From assembly GCF_963678635.1 (NCBI RefSeq), contig NC_087064.1:684001-748000 (forward strand): 64,000 nucleotides of DNA, written 5' to 3'. Below, one piece after another: positions 25,401 to 37,600 of the stretch. The notes below the pieces were generated by a model, which had not been told where the DNA came from, made no database searches, and was given only the letters and a program-made list of their open reading frames with translations. Both the position numbers and the translations under genes were made by a program. Source of the stretch: Symsagittifera roscoffensis. Its lineage: Eukaryota; Xenacoelomorpha; Acoela; Convolutidae. Numbering within the stretch: the first letter of the stretch is position 1; each line of letters begins with the position of its first letter.

Positions 25401-27545
25401 ATGATAATCGAGTGTCTTGGTTTTTTAGTTCACGAGAACCCATAATTATCGTTTTTTCTCTTCATGAATCGTGGCTGCGGGTGCCCTCTTTTAGTGGTCG
25501 GAAAAACAATCACATGTCTATATTTGTCATGTTAATCGAGTATCTTAGATTTTTTGTTCACGAGAACCCATTATTATTGTTTTTTCTCTCTATGAATCGT
25601 TGCTGCGGATGCCTTCTTTTAATGGTCCGGAAAAACAATCACATGTCTATATTTGTCATGATAATTGAGTATCTTAGATTTTTAGCTCACGAGAATCCAT
25701 GATTATCGTTTTTTCTCTTCATGAATTGTGGCTGCGGTTGCCCTCTTTTAGTGGTCGAAAAAACTTCACATGTCTATACCTGTCATGTTAATCGAGTATC
25801 TTAGATTTTTAGTTCACGAGAACCAATTATTATCGTTTTTTCTCTCCATGAAACGTGGGTGCGCGTGACTATTAGTGGTCGGAAAAACAATCACATGTCT
25901 CTACTTGTCATGTTAATCGAGTATCTTAGATTTTTAGTTCACGAGAACCCATTATTATCGTTTTTTCTCTTCATGAATCGTGACTGCGGGTGTCCGCTTT
26001 TGTGGTCGGAAAAACAATCACATGTCTATACTTGTCATGTTAATCGAGTATCTTAGATTTTTAGTTCACGAGAACCTATTATTATAGTTTTTTCTCTCCA
26101 TGAAACGTGGATGCGGGGCCCTCTTCTAGTGGTCGGAAAAACAATCACATGTCTATACTTGTCATGATAATCGAGTGTCTTGGATTTTTAGTTCACGAGA
26201 ACCCATTATTATTGTTTTTCTCTTCATGAATCGTGGCTGCGGGTGCCCTCTTTTAGTGGTCGGAAAAACAATCACATGTTTCTACTTGTCATGATAATCG
26301 AGTGTCTTGGATTTTTAGTTCACGAGAACCCATTATTATTGTTTTTCTCTTCATGAATCGTGGCTGCGGGTGCCCTCTTTTAGTGGTCGGAAAAACAATC
26401 ACAGGTCTATACTTGTCATGTTAATCGAGTATCTTAGATTTTTAGTTCACGAGAACCCATTATTATTGCTTTTCTCTCAATGAACTGTGGGTGCGGGTGC
26501 CATCTTTTAGTGCTCGGCAAAACAATCAAATGTCTATACTTGTCGTGTTAATCGAGTATCTTAGATTTTTAGTTCACGAGAACCCATTATTATTGCTTTT
26601 CTCTCAATGAACTGTGGGTGCGGGTGCCATCTTTTATTGCTCGGCAAAACAATCAAATGTCTATACTTGTCGTGTTAATCGAGTATCTTAGATTTTTAGT
26701 TCACGAGAACCAATTATTATCGTTTTTTCTCTCCATGAAACGTGGATGCGGGTGCCCTCTTCTAGTGGTCGGAAAAACAATCACATGTCTATACTTGTCA
26801 TGATAATCGAGTGTCTTGGTTTTTTAGTTCACGAGAACTCATAATAATCGTTTTTTCTCTTCATGAATCGTGGCTGCGGGTGCCCTCTTTTAGTGGTCGG
26901 AAAAACAATCACATGTCTATATTTGTCATGTTAATCGAGTATCTTAGATTTTTTGTTCACGAGAACCCATTATTATTGTTTTTTCTCTCTATGAAGTGTT
27001 GCTGCGGATGCCTTCTTTTAATGGTCCGGAAAAACAATCACATGTCTATTTTGTCATGATAATTGAGTATCTTAGATTTTTAGCTCACGAGAATCCATGA
27101 TTATCGTTTTTTCTCTTCATGAATCGTGGCTGCGGTTGCCCTCTTTTAGTGGTCGAAAAAACTTCACATGTCTATACCTGTCATGTTAATCGAGTATCTT
27201 AGATTTTTAGTTCACGAGAACCAATTATTATCGTTTTTTCTCTCCATGAAACGTGGGTGCGCGTGACTATTAGTGGTCGGAAAAACAATCACATGTCTCT
27301 ACTTGTCATGTTAATCGAGTATCTTAGATTTTTAGTTCACGAGAACCCATTATTATCGTTTTTTCTCTTCATGAATCGTGACTGCGGGTGTCCGCTTTTG
27401 TGGTCGGAAAAACAATCACATGTCTATACTTGTCATGTTAATCGAGTATCTTAGATTTTTAGTTCACGAGAACCTATTATTATAGTTTTTTCTCTTCATG
27501 AATCGTGGCTGCGGGTGCCCTCTTTTAGTGGTCGGAAAAACAAAA
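22411..27545. repeat. Array B: ~1.3-1.4-kb higher-order repeat
   Basis: A block of about 10-11 monomers recurs. Its marker monomer (GTGCTCGGCA with AATCAAATG) lies at about 22532, 23813, 25219 and 26618, spacings of 1281, 1406 and 1399 bp. A rarer pair of variants, the GCGCGTGACTATTAGTGG monomer at about 25861 and 27259, is 1398 bp apart and sits in nearly identical surroundings. This is the youngest-looking expansion of array B. Confidence 0.8.
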
Positions 27546-27899
27546 TTCGACAATTGGAAGCATAAAAGCAAATTTGATGCTTAATATTTCAAACATTTCA
27601 GATCACGAAATAGTCATGAGGTGAGAGAGATAACTAGCTCTAGACTAATTTTGTTATTGTTGTTCAAAAACCAGGAACCTCATTTTGCGGTAAAAAGAAT
27701 CTTTTTGACTTCAGCAGCCTAATTTTGATATTTTTTGTCACGTGGTTTTCGGAAGTTCGACCATTACTTTTATCTTTGGTGGTTGGTTATCTGACCCTAG
27801 TGATGTTTTTTTCTGGCGCATTCTCACGATGAAGTTGGGTAAGGTGTGATCAGGCGTTGAACTAGTTAACAAAGATCTAGAGCTAGCTAGGCAACTTAC
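27546..27899. other. Unique DNA between array B and the lectin-like exon, probable intron
   Basis: Single-copy-looking DNA directly downstream (minus strand) of a GTAAGT donor at 27899-27894, so most likely the 5' part of the intron that also contains array B. No coding signal seen. Confidence 0.55.
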
Positions 27900-28114
27900 A
27901 TACAGGTTGAGTTATGGGAATAGGCCGAACTTGAGCAATTGGAGTAGCTTTGCAGACGAAGGGCTTTGGGAAGCTACAATTGGCATCATCAACATATCCA
28001 CTGTCGCTTCCGGACTCAACGCTGTGCTTGAACATGACACATGCCTCTGAGATTGAGTCATCAGACACTTTCCACAAAGACGACTCGCCTCTTTCACACA
28101 CACCGTCCAGATCA
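27900..28114 (-). CDS. Exon encoding the C-terminal part of a C-type lectin-like domain, partial gene
   Basis: Minus-strand internal exon of 215 nt. The acceptor is TTATGCGTTTCCAG (AG at 28116-28115, phase 2) and the donor is GTAAGT starting at 27899 (phase 1); a GTATGT donor three bases earlier is possible. It encodes 71 full codons. Residues 14-54 match the last third of a C-type lectin-like domain: a Trp, then SEACVMF, then GYVDDANC and PFVCK, with the conserved cysteines at 24, 46 and 54. The usual WND carbohydrate/calcium motif reads VDD here, and no EPN or QPD motif is present, so canonical sugar binding is doubtful. A proline-rich linker follows and leads in phase 1 towards the LDLa exon. 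The rest of the domain should be in upstream exons, which would lie beyond array C. The frame can be extended upstream on paper to about 28299, but that part enters intron and SINE sequence. Confidence 0.72.
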
Positions 28115-28284
28115 CTGGAAACGCATAAGAGTGCAGATTGCATGTTCACACCATAAAATAATAGAAAAGTTCGTAGCTTGACCTTTGAAAAAGCAATTAG
28201 CAAAAAGAGTGGCCATCGCTTTGATAAAAGAAACACGGGTGAAGTGGTAAAACAATCCATCATTCTTTTCATGACATACTTATG
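28115..28284. other. Unique DNA upstream of the lectin-like exon, probable intron
   Basis: AT-rich DNA between the splice acceptor and the SINE-like element. It is open in the lectin frame but shows no domain similarity, and the pyrimidine-rich acceptor argues it is intronic. Confidence 0.5.
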
Positions 28285-28293
28285 AGAGGCTCT

Positions 28294-28346
28294 TAGCATA
28301 GCGGTGAGGCGTTCACTTTGAGTTCCTCAGATTGGGTAATCAATTC
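28294..28346 (+). promoter_or_regulatory. Internal pol III promoter (A box and B box) of the SINE-like element
   Basis: The A box TAGCATAGCGG is at 28294-28304 and the B-box-like AATCAATTC at 28338-28346. Spacing and order match type 2 pol III promoters. The first B-box base is A instead of G, which may weaken it. Confidence 0.5.
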
Positions 28347-28545
28347 CCTGCCATGGCAATGATAGGGTCAGGTCTACTACTTCCTGACCGAGTACGGCTG
28401 CAACAAAGTTCTTGTCGCAAAAAAAGAGCTTCGTTCAACAAAAATACAGTCTGGAATGTGGGGAGGTAATGCATATCTACCTACTATCCTTTGAGATTAC
28501 TGTTGACGCCTACTGATAGCTTCTGCGATCCACAGCACAACCACG

Positions 28546-28568
28546 TTATTATTACTATTATTACATTA
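28546..28568. repeat. Short (ATT)n microsatellite tail
   Basis: Imperfect TTA/ATT run with a single C interruption, forming the 3' end of the SINE-like element. Confidence 0.75.
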
Positions 28569-28683
28569 TAAGATCGGATCATGATTAAGTGATGTAATTT
28601 TGAAAAAGAAGATTAGTTGCGAACTTAAGATTCAGTCAAGGCGCATCTGGTGGCATTTGGTGTGGAAGAATGATGCTTGTTTC
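28569..28683. other. Unique DNA between the SINE-like element and array C
   Basis: About 115 bp with no coding signal. The last part grades into a degenerate first monomer of array C (TAGATCGCTTGTTTC). Confidence 0.5.
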
Positions 28684-31600
28684 GACTAGATCGCTTGTTT
28701 CTTATCACCTACCAAAAAAACAGCTCAAGTTTTAATTGGTAGATTGGATCACTTGTTTCACTTTCACCTACCAAAGATGCAGCTCAAGTTCTGATTGGTA
28801 GATTAGATCACTTGTTTCACTTTCACCTACCAAAGAGGCAGCTGATGTTGTAATTGGTAGATTAGATCACTTGTTTCATTTCCACCTACCAAAGAGGCAG
28901 CTCATGTTCTGATTGGTAGATAAGATCACTTGTTTCACTTTCACCTACCAAAGAGGCAGCTCATGTTCTGATTGGTAGATTAGATCACTTGTTTCACTTT
29001 CACCTACCAAAGAGGCAGCTCATGTTCTGATTGGTAGATTAGATCACTTGTTTCACTTCCACCTACCAAAGAGGCAGCTCATGTTCTGATTGGTAGATTA
29101 GATCACTTGTTTCACTTTCACCTACCAAAGAGGCAGCTCATGTTCTAATTGGTAGATTAGATCACTTGTTTCATTTCCACCTACCAAAGAGGCAGCTCAT
29201 GTTCTGATTGGTAGATAAGATCACTTGTTTCACTTTCACCTACCAAAGAGGCAGCTCATGTTCTGATTGGTAGATTAGATCACTTGTTTCACTTTCACCT
29301 ACCAAAGAGGCAGCTCAAGTTCTGATTGGTAGATTAGATCACTTGTTTCACTTCCACCTACCAAAGAGGCAGCTCATGTTCTAATTGGTAGATTAGATCA
29401 CTTGTTTCACTTCCACCTACCAAAGAGGCAGCTCATGTTCTGATTGGTAGATTAGATCATTTGTTTCTTTTTCACTGCCAAAGAGGCAGCTCATGTTCTG
29501 ATTGGTAGATTAGATCACTTGTTTCATTTTCACTGCCAAAGAGGCAGCTCAAGTTCTGATTGGTAGATCAGATCACTTGTTTTATTTTCATCTACCAGAG
29601 AGGCAGCTCAAGTTCTGATTGGTAGATTAGATCACTTGTTTCACTTCCATCTACCAAAGAGGCAGCTCATGTTCTGATTGGTAAATTAGATTACTTGTTT
29701 CACTTTCACCTACCAAAGAGGCAGCTCATGTTCTGATTGGTAGATTAGATCACTTGTTTCACTTTCACCTACCAAAGAGGCAGCTCAAGTTCTGATTGGT
29801 AGATTACATCGATTGTTTCATTTTCACCTAACAAAGAGGCAGCTCATGTTCTGATTGGTAGATTAGATCACTTGTTTCATTTTCACTGCCAAAGACGCAG
29901 CTCATGTTCTGATTGGTAGATCAGATCACTTGTTTTACTTTCACCTACCAAAGAGGCAGCTCAAGTTCTGATTGGTAGATTAGATCACTTGTTTCACTTC
30001 CACCAACCAAAGAGGCAGCTCATGTTCTGATTGGTAAATTAGATTACTTATTTCACTTTCACCTACCAAAGAGGCAGCTCGTGTTCTGATTGTTAGATTA
30101 GATCACTTGTTTCATTTTCACCATACAAAGAGGCAGCTCATGTTCAGATTGGTAGATTAGATCATTTGTTTCATTTTCACTGCCAAAGAGGCAGCTCATT
30201 TTCTGATTGGTACATCAGATGACTTGTTTTACTTTCACCTACCAAAGAGGCTGCTCAAGTTCTGATTGGTAGATTAGATCACTTGTTTCACTTCCACCTA
30301 CCAAAGAGGCAGCTCAAGTTCTGATTGGTGGATTTGATCACTTGTTTCACTTTCACCTACCAAAGAGGCAGCTCATGTTCTGATTGGTAGATTAGATCAC
30401 TTGTTTCATTTTCACCTACCAAAGAGGCAGCTCATGTTCTGATTGGTAGATAGATCACTTGTTTCTTTTTCACTAACAAAGAGACAGCTCATGTTCTGAT
30501 TGGTAGATCAGATCACTTGTTTCACTTCCACCTACCAAAGAGGCAGCTCAAGTTCTGATTGGTAGATCAGATCGCTTGTTTTACTTTCACCTACCAAAGA
30601 GGCAGCTCAAGTTCTGATTGGTAGATTACATCAATTGTTTCATTTTCACCTAACAAAGAGGCAGCTCATGTTCTGATTGGTAGATTAGATCACTTGTTTC
30701 ATTTTCACTGCCAAAGACGCAGCTCATGTTCTGATTGGTAGATCAGATCACTTGTTTTACTTTCACCTACCAAAGAGGCAGCTCAAGTTCTGATTGGTAG
30801 ATTAGATCACTTGTTTCACTTCCACCAACCAAAGAGGCAGCTCATGTTCTGATTGGTAAATTAGATTACTTATTTCACTTTCACCTACCAAAGAGGCAGC
30901 TTGTGTTCTGATTGGTAGATTAGATCACTTGTTTCATTTTCACCATACAAAGAGGCAGCTCATGTTCAGATTGGTAGATTAGATCATTTGTTTCATTTTC
31001 ACTGCCAAAGAGGCAGCTCATTTTCTGATTGGTAGATTAGATCACTTGTTTCACTTTCACCTACCAAAGAGGCTGCTCAAGTTCTGATTGGTAGATTAGA
31101 TCACTTGTTTCACTTCCACCTACCAAAGAGGCAGCTCAAGTTCTGATTGGTGGATTTGATCACTTGTTTCACTTTCACCTACCAAAGAGGCAGCTCATGT
31201 TCTGATTGGTAGATTAGATCACTTGTTTCATTTTCATCTACCAAAGAGGCAGCTCATGTTCTGATTGGTAGATAGATCACTTGTTTCTTTTTCACTAACA
31301 AAGAGGCAGCTCATGTTCTGATTGGTAGATCAGATCACTTGTTTCACTTCCACCTACCAAATAGGCAGCTCAAGTTCTGATTGGTAGATCAGATCACTTG
31401 TTTTACTTTCACCTACCAAAGAGGCAGCTCAAGTTCTGATTGGTAGATTAGATCACTTGTTTCACCTCCACCCACCAAAGAGACAGCTCAAGTTCTGATT
31501 GGTAGATTAGATCACTTGTTTCATTTTTACTACCAAAGAGGAAGCTCATGTTCTGATTGGTAGATCAGATCACTTGTTTCACTTCCACCTACCAAAGAGG

Positions 31601-34600
31601 CAGCTCAAGTCCTGATTGGTAGATCAGATCACTTGTTTCACTTTCACCTACCAAAGAGGCATCTCAAGATCTGATTGGTAGATTAGATCACTTGTTTCAC
31701 TTCCACCTGCCAAAGAAGCAGCTCAAGTTCTGATTGGTAGATTAGATCACTTTCACCTACCAAAGAGGCAGCTCATGTTCTGATTGGTAGATTAGATCAC
31801 TTGTTTCATTTTCACTACCAAAGAGGCAGCTCAAGTCCTGATTGGTAGATCAGATCACTTGTTTCACTTCCACCTACCAAAGAGGCAGCTCAAGTCCTGA
31901 TTGGTAGATCAGATCACTTGTTTCACTTTCACCTACCAAAGAGGTATCTCAAGATCTGATTGGTAGATTAGATCACTTGTTTCACTTCCACCTGCCAAAG
32001 AAGCAGCTCAAGTTCTGATTGGTAGATTAGATCACTTGTTTCACTTTCACCTACCAAAGAGGCAGCTCATGTTCTGATTGGTAGATTAGATCACTTGTTT
32101 CAATTTCACTACCAAAGAGGCAGCTCATGTTGTGATTGGTATACCAGATCAGGTGTTTTACTGTCACCTACCAAAGAGGCAGCTCATGTTCTGATTGGTA
32201 GATTAGAACACTTGTTTCACTTTCACCTACCAAAGAAGCGGCTCATGTTCTGATTGGTAGATTAGATCACTTGTTTCATTTCCACCTAACAAAGAGGCAG
32301 CTCAAATTCTGATTCGTAGATTAGATCATTTGTTTCACTTCCACCACCAAAGAAGCAGCTCATGTTCTGATTGATAGATTAAATCATTTTTTTTTCATTT
32401 TCACTGCCAAAGAGGCAGCTCATATTCTGATTGGTAGATCAGATCACTTGTTTTACTTTCACCTACCAAAGAGGCAGCTCATGTTTTGATTGGTAGATTA
32501 GATCACTTGTTTCACTTCCACCTACCAAAGAGGCAGCTCATGTTCTGATTGGTAGATTAGATCACTTGTTTCATTTTCACTACTAAAGAGGCAGCTCATG
32601 TTCTGATTGGTAGATTAGATCACTTGTTTCATTTTCACTACCAAAGAGGCAGCTCAAGTTGTGATTGGTAGATTAGATCACTTGTTTCATTTTCACTACC
32701 AAAGAGACAGCTCAAGTTCTGATTGGTAGATTAGATCACTTGTTTCATTTTTGCTACCAAAGAGGCAGCTCATGTTGTGATTGGTATAAAAGATCAGGTG
32801 TTTTACTTTCACCTACCAAAGAGGCAGCTCATGTTCTGATTGGTAGATTAGAACACTTGTTTCACTTTCAGCTACCAAAGAAGCGGCTCATGTTCTGATT
32901 GGTAGATTAGACCACTTGTTTCATTTCCACCTAACAAAGAGGCAGCTCAAATTCTGATTCGTAGATTAGATCATTTGTTTCACTTCCACCACCAAAGAGG
33001 CAGCTCATGTTCTGATTGATAGATTAAATCATTTGTTTCATTTTCACTGCCAAAGAGGCAGCTCATGGACTGATTGGTAGATCAGATCACTCGTTTTACT
33101 TTCACCTACCAAAGAGGCAGCTCATGTTCTGATTGGTAGATTAGATCACTTGTTTCATTTTCACTACCAAAGAGGCAGCTCAAGTTGTGATTGGTAGATT
33201 AGATCACTTGTTTCATTTTCACTGCCAAAGAGACAGCTCAAGTTCTGATTGGTAGATTAGATCACTTGTTTCATTTTTACTACCAAAGAGGCAGCTCATG
33301 TTCTGATTGGTAGATTAGATCACTTGTTTCATTTTCACCTACCAAAGAAGCGGCTCATGTTCTGATTGGTAGATTAGATCACTTGTTTCACTTCAACCTA
33401 CCAAAGAGGCAGCTCAAGTTGTGATTGGTAGATTAGATCACTTGTTTCATTTTCACTGCCAAAGAGACAGCTCAAGTTCTGATTGGTAGATTAGATCACT
33501 TGTTTCATTTCCACTACCAAAGAGGCAGCTCATGTTGTGATTGGTAGATTAGATCACTTGTTTCATTTTCACTACCAAAGAGACAGCTCAAGTTCTGATT
33601 GGTTGATTAGATCACTTGTTTCGTTTTTACTACCAAAGAGGCAGATCATGTTGTGATTGGGATATAAGATCAGGTGTTTTACTTTCACATACCAAAGAGG
33701 CAGCTCATGTTCTGATTGGTAGATTAGAACACTTGTTTCACTTTCACCTACCAAAGAAGCGGCTCATGTTCTGATTGGTAGATTAGATCACTTGTTTCAT
33801 TTCCACCTAACAAAGAGGCAGCTCAAATTCTGATTCGTAGATTAGATCATTTGTTTCACTTCCACCACCAAAGAGGCAGCTCATGTTCTGATTGATAGAT
33901 TAAATCAATTGTTTCATTTTCACTGCCAAAGAGGCAGCTCATGTTCTGATTGGTAGATCAGATCACTTGTTTTACTTTCACCTACCAAAGAGGCAGCTCA
34001 TGTTCTGATTGGTAGATTAGATCACTTGTTTCACCTCCACCTACCAAAGAGGCAGCTCATGTTCTGATTGGTAGATTAGATCACTTGTTTCATTTTCACT
34101 ACTAAAGAGGCAGCTCATGTTCTGATTGGTAGATTAGATCACTTGTTTCATTTTCACTACCACAGAGGCAGCTCAAGTTGTGATTGGTAGATTAGATCAC
34201 TTGTTTCATTTTCACCACCAAAGAGTCAGCTCAAGTTCTGATTGGTAGATTAGATCACTTGTTTCATTTTTACTACCAAAGAGGCAGCTCATGTTCTAAT
34301 TGGTAGATCAGATCACTTGCTTCACTTCCACCTACCAAAGAGGCAGCTCAAGTTCTGATTGGTAGATAAGATCACTTGTTTCACTTTCACCTACCAAAGA
34401 GGCATCTCAAGATCTGATTGGTAGATTAGATCACTTGTTTCACTTCCACCTAACAAAGAAGCAGCTCAAGTTCTGATTGGTAGATTAGATCACTTGTTTC
34501 ATTTTCACTACCAAAGAGGCAGCTCATGTTCTGATTGGTAGATTAGATCTTTTGTTTCATTTTCACTACCAAAGAGGCCGCTCATGTTGTGATTGGTATA

Positions 34601-37600
34601 TCAGATCACTTGTTTTACTTTCACCTACCAAAGAGGCAGCTCATGTTCTGATTGGTAGATTAGATCACTTGTTTTTTTCCACCTAACAAAGAGGCAGCTC
34701 AAATTCTGATTCGTAGATTAGATCATTTGTTTCACTTCCACCACCAAAGAGGCAGCTCATGTTCTGATTGGTAGATTAGATCATTTGTTTAGTTTTCACT
34801 GCCAAAGAGGCAGCTCATGTTCTGATTGGTAGATCAGATCACTTGTTTTACTTTCACCTACCAAAGAGGCAGCTCATGTTCTGATTGGTAGATTAGATCA
34901 CTTGTTTGACTTCCACCTACCAAAAAGGCAGCTCATGTTCTGATTGGTAGATTAGATCACTTGTTTCATTTTCACTACCAAAGAGGCAGCTCATGTTCTG
35001 TTTGGTAGATTAGATCGCTTGTTTCATTTTCACTACCAAAGAGGCAGCTCATGTTGTGATTGGTAGATTAGATCACTTGTTTCATTTTCACTACCAAAGA
35101 GGCAGCTCATGTTCTGATTGGTAGATTAGATCATTTGTTTCACTTCCACCACCAAAGAGGCAGCTCATGTTCTGATTGATAGATTAAATCATTTGTTTCA
35201 TTTTCACTGCCAAAGAGGCAGCTCATGTTCTGATTGGTAGATCAGATCACTTATTTTACTTTCACCTACCAAAGAGGCAGCTCATGTTCTGATTGGTAGA
35301 TTAGATCACTTGTTTCACTTCCACCTACCAAAGAGGCAGCTCATGTTCTGATTGGTAGATTAGATCACTTGTTTCATTTTCACTACTAAAGAGGCAGCTC
35401 ATGTTCTGATTGGTAGATTAGATCACTTGTTTCATTTTCACCACCAAAGAGGCAGCTCAAGTTGTGATTGGTAGATTAGATCACTTGTTTCTTTTTCACT
35501 ACCAAAGAGTCAGCTCAAGTTCTGATTGGTAGATTAGATCACTTGTTTCATTTTTACTACCAAAGAGGCAGCTCATGTTCTAATTGGTAGATCAGATCAC
35601 CTGCTTCACTTCCACCTACCAAAGAGGCAGCTCAAGTTCTGATTGGTAGATAAGATCACTTGTTTCACTTTCACCTACCAAAGAGGCATCTCAAGATCTG
35701 ATTGGTAGATTAGATCACTTGTTTCACTTCCACCTACCAAAGAAGCAGCTCAAGTTCTGATTGGTAGATTAGATCACTTGTTTCGCTTTCACCTACCAAA
35801 GAGGCAGCTCATGTTCTGATTGGTAGATTAGATCACTTGTTTCATTTTCACTACCAAAGAGGCAGCTCATGTTCTGATTGGTAGACTAGATCTTTTGTTT
35901 CATTTTTACTACCAAAGAGGCAGCTCATGTTCTAATTGGTAGATCAGATTACCTGCTTCACTTCCACCTACCAAAGAGGCAGCTCAAGTTCTGATTGGTA
36001 GATAAGATCACTTGTTTCACTTTCACCTACCAAAGAGGCATCTCAAGATCTGATTGGCAGATTAGATCACTTGTTTCACTTCCACCTACCAAAGAAGCAG
36101 CTCAAGTTCTGATTGGTAGATTAGATCACTTGTTTCGCTTTCACCTACCAAAGAGGCAGCTCATGTTCTGATTGGTAGATTAGATCACTTGTTTCGCTTT
36201 CACCTACCAAAGAGGCAGCTCATGTTGTGATTGGTATATCAGATCACTTGTTTTACTTTCACCTACCAAAGAGGCAGCTCATGTTCTGATTGGTAGATTA
36301 GAACACTTGTTTCACTTTCACCTACCAAAGAAGCAGCTCATGTTCTGATTGGTAGATTAGATCACTTGTTTTTTTCCACCTAACAAAGAGGCAGTTCAAA
36401 TTCTGATTCGTAGATTAGATCATTTGTTTCACTTCCACCACCAAAGAGGCAGCTCATGTTCTGATTGGTAGATTAGATCATTTGTTTAGTTTTCACTGCC
36501 AAAGAGGCAGCTCATGTTCTGATTGGTAGATCAGATCACTTGTTTTACTTTCACCTACCAAAGAGGCAGCTCATGTTCTGATTGGTAGATTAGATCACTT
36601 GTTTCACTTCCACCTACCAAAGAGGCAGCTCATGTTCTGATTGGTAGATTAGATCACTTGTTTCATTTTCACTACCAAAGAGGCAGCTCATGTTCTGTTT
36701 GGTAGATTAGATCACTTGTTTCATTTTCACTACCAAAGAGGCAGCTCATGTTGTGATTGGTAGATTAGATCACTTGTTTCATTTTCATTACCAAAGAGAC
36801 AGCTCATGTTCTGATTGGTAGATATCATTTGTTTCTTTTTCACTACCAAAGAGGCAGCTCAACTTGTGATTGGTATCTCAGATCATTTGTTTCACTTCCA
36901 ACTACCAAAGAGGCAGCTCAACTTGTGATTGGTAGTTTAGATCTTTTGTTTCACTTCAACCCACCAAAGAGGCAGCTCATGTTCTGATTGGTAGATTAGA
37001 TCACTTGTTTTTTTCCACCTAACAAAGAGGCAGTTCAAATTCTGATTCGTAGATTAGATAATTTGTTTCACTTCCACCACCAAAGAGGCAGCTCATGTTC
37101 TGATTGGTAGATTAGATCATTTGTTTAGTTTTCACTGCCAAAGAGGCAGCTCATGTTCTGATTGGTAGATTAGATCACTTGTTTCGCTTTCACCTACCAA
37201 AGAGGCAGCTCATGTTGTGATTGGTATATCAGATCACTTGTTTTACTTTCACCTACCAAAGAGGCAGCTCATGTTCTGATTGGTAGATTAGAACACTTGT
37301 TTCACTTTCACCTACCAAAGAAGCAGCTCATGTTCTGATTGGTAGATTAGATCACTTGTTTTTTTCCACCTAACAAAGAGGCAGTTCAAATTCTGATTCG
37401 TAGATTAGATCATTTGTTTCACTTCCACCACCAAAGAGGCAGCTCATGTTCTGATTGGTAGATTAGATCATTTGTTTAGTTTTCACTGCCAAAGAGGCAG
37501 CTCATGTTCTGATTGGTAGATTAGATCACTTGTTTCACTTTCACTACCAAAGAGGCAGCTCATGTTGTGATTGGTAGATTAGATCACTTGTTTCATTTTC

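Larger units (their letters stand above)
19541..27545. repeat. Satellite array B, 128-bp tandem repeat
   Basis: About 63 head-to-tail copies of a 128-bp monomer. Landmarks in order are TTTTTAGTTCACGAGAACCC, ATTATTATCG, TTTTTTCTCTCCATGAA, GCGGGTGCCCTCTTTTAGTG, GTCGGAAAAACAATCACATG, TCTATACTTGTCATG and TTAATCGAGTATCTTAG. Frames starting at 23813, 23941 and 24069 are exactly 128 bp apart, fixing the period. Subtypes differ at GTGGTCGG versus GTGCTCGGCA and at TGGTCCGG. The first copies (about 19541-20100) are clearly more divergent, while the right end stops sharply after GGTCGGAAAAACAA. The unit is not a multiple of 3, so the overlapping open frames are artefacts. The array lies between two same-strand exons and is therefore probably intronic. 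Confidence 0.97.
28285..28568 (+). mobile_element. tRNA-derived SINE-like element
   Basis: About 285 bp. The head resembles a tRNA gene: TAGCATAGCGG at 28294-28304 fits the pol III A-box consensus TRGYNNANNNG exactly. AATCAATTC at 28338-28346 differs from the B-box consensus GWTCRANNC only at its first base. The two boxes are 44 bp apart, typical of tRNA promoters. A non-tRNA body follows and ends in a short (ATT)n-type tail at 28546-28568. This head-body-tail layout is that of a SINE that borrows a LINE's machinery. No clear target-site duplication was found, and the family could not be named. It lies in plus orientation, opposite to the presumed host gene. Confidence 0.55.

Noticed and set aside
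27912-28156. Overlapping frames on both strands (27912-28115 minus, 27950-28156 plus)
   Set aside because: Shadows of the lectin-like exon in other frames, with no domain of their own.
27883-28299. Full 138-codon minus-strand frame as a single-exon gene
   Set aside because: Only the part after the CAG acceptor at 28115 looks like a lectin domain. The upstream part runs through AT-rich sequence into the SINE-like head and its start codon lies in that element; the last codons lie past a strong GTAAGT donor.
28285-28360. Functional tRNA gene
   Set aside because: A and B boxes are present but the flanks do not pair as an acceptor stem and a non-tRNA body continues, so a SINE head is more likely.
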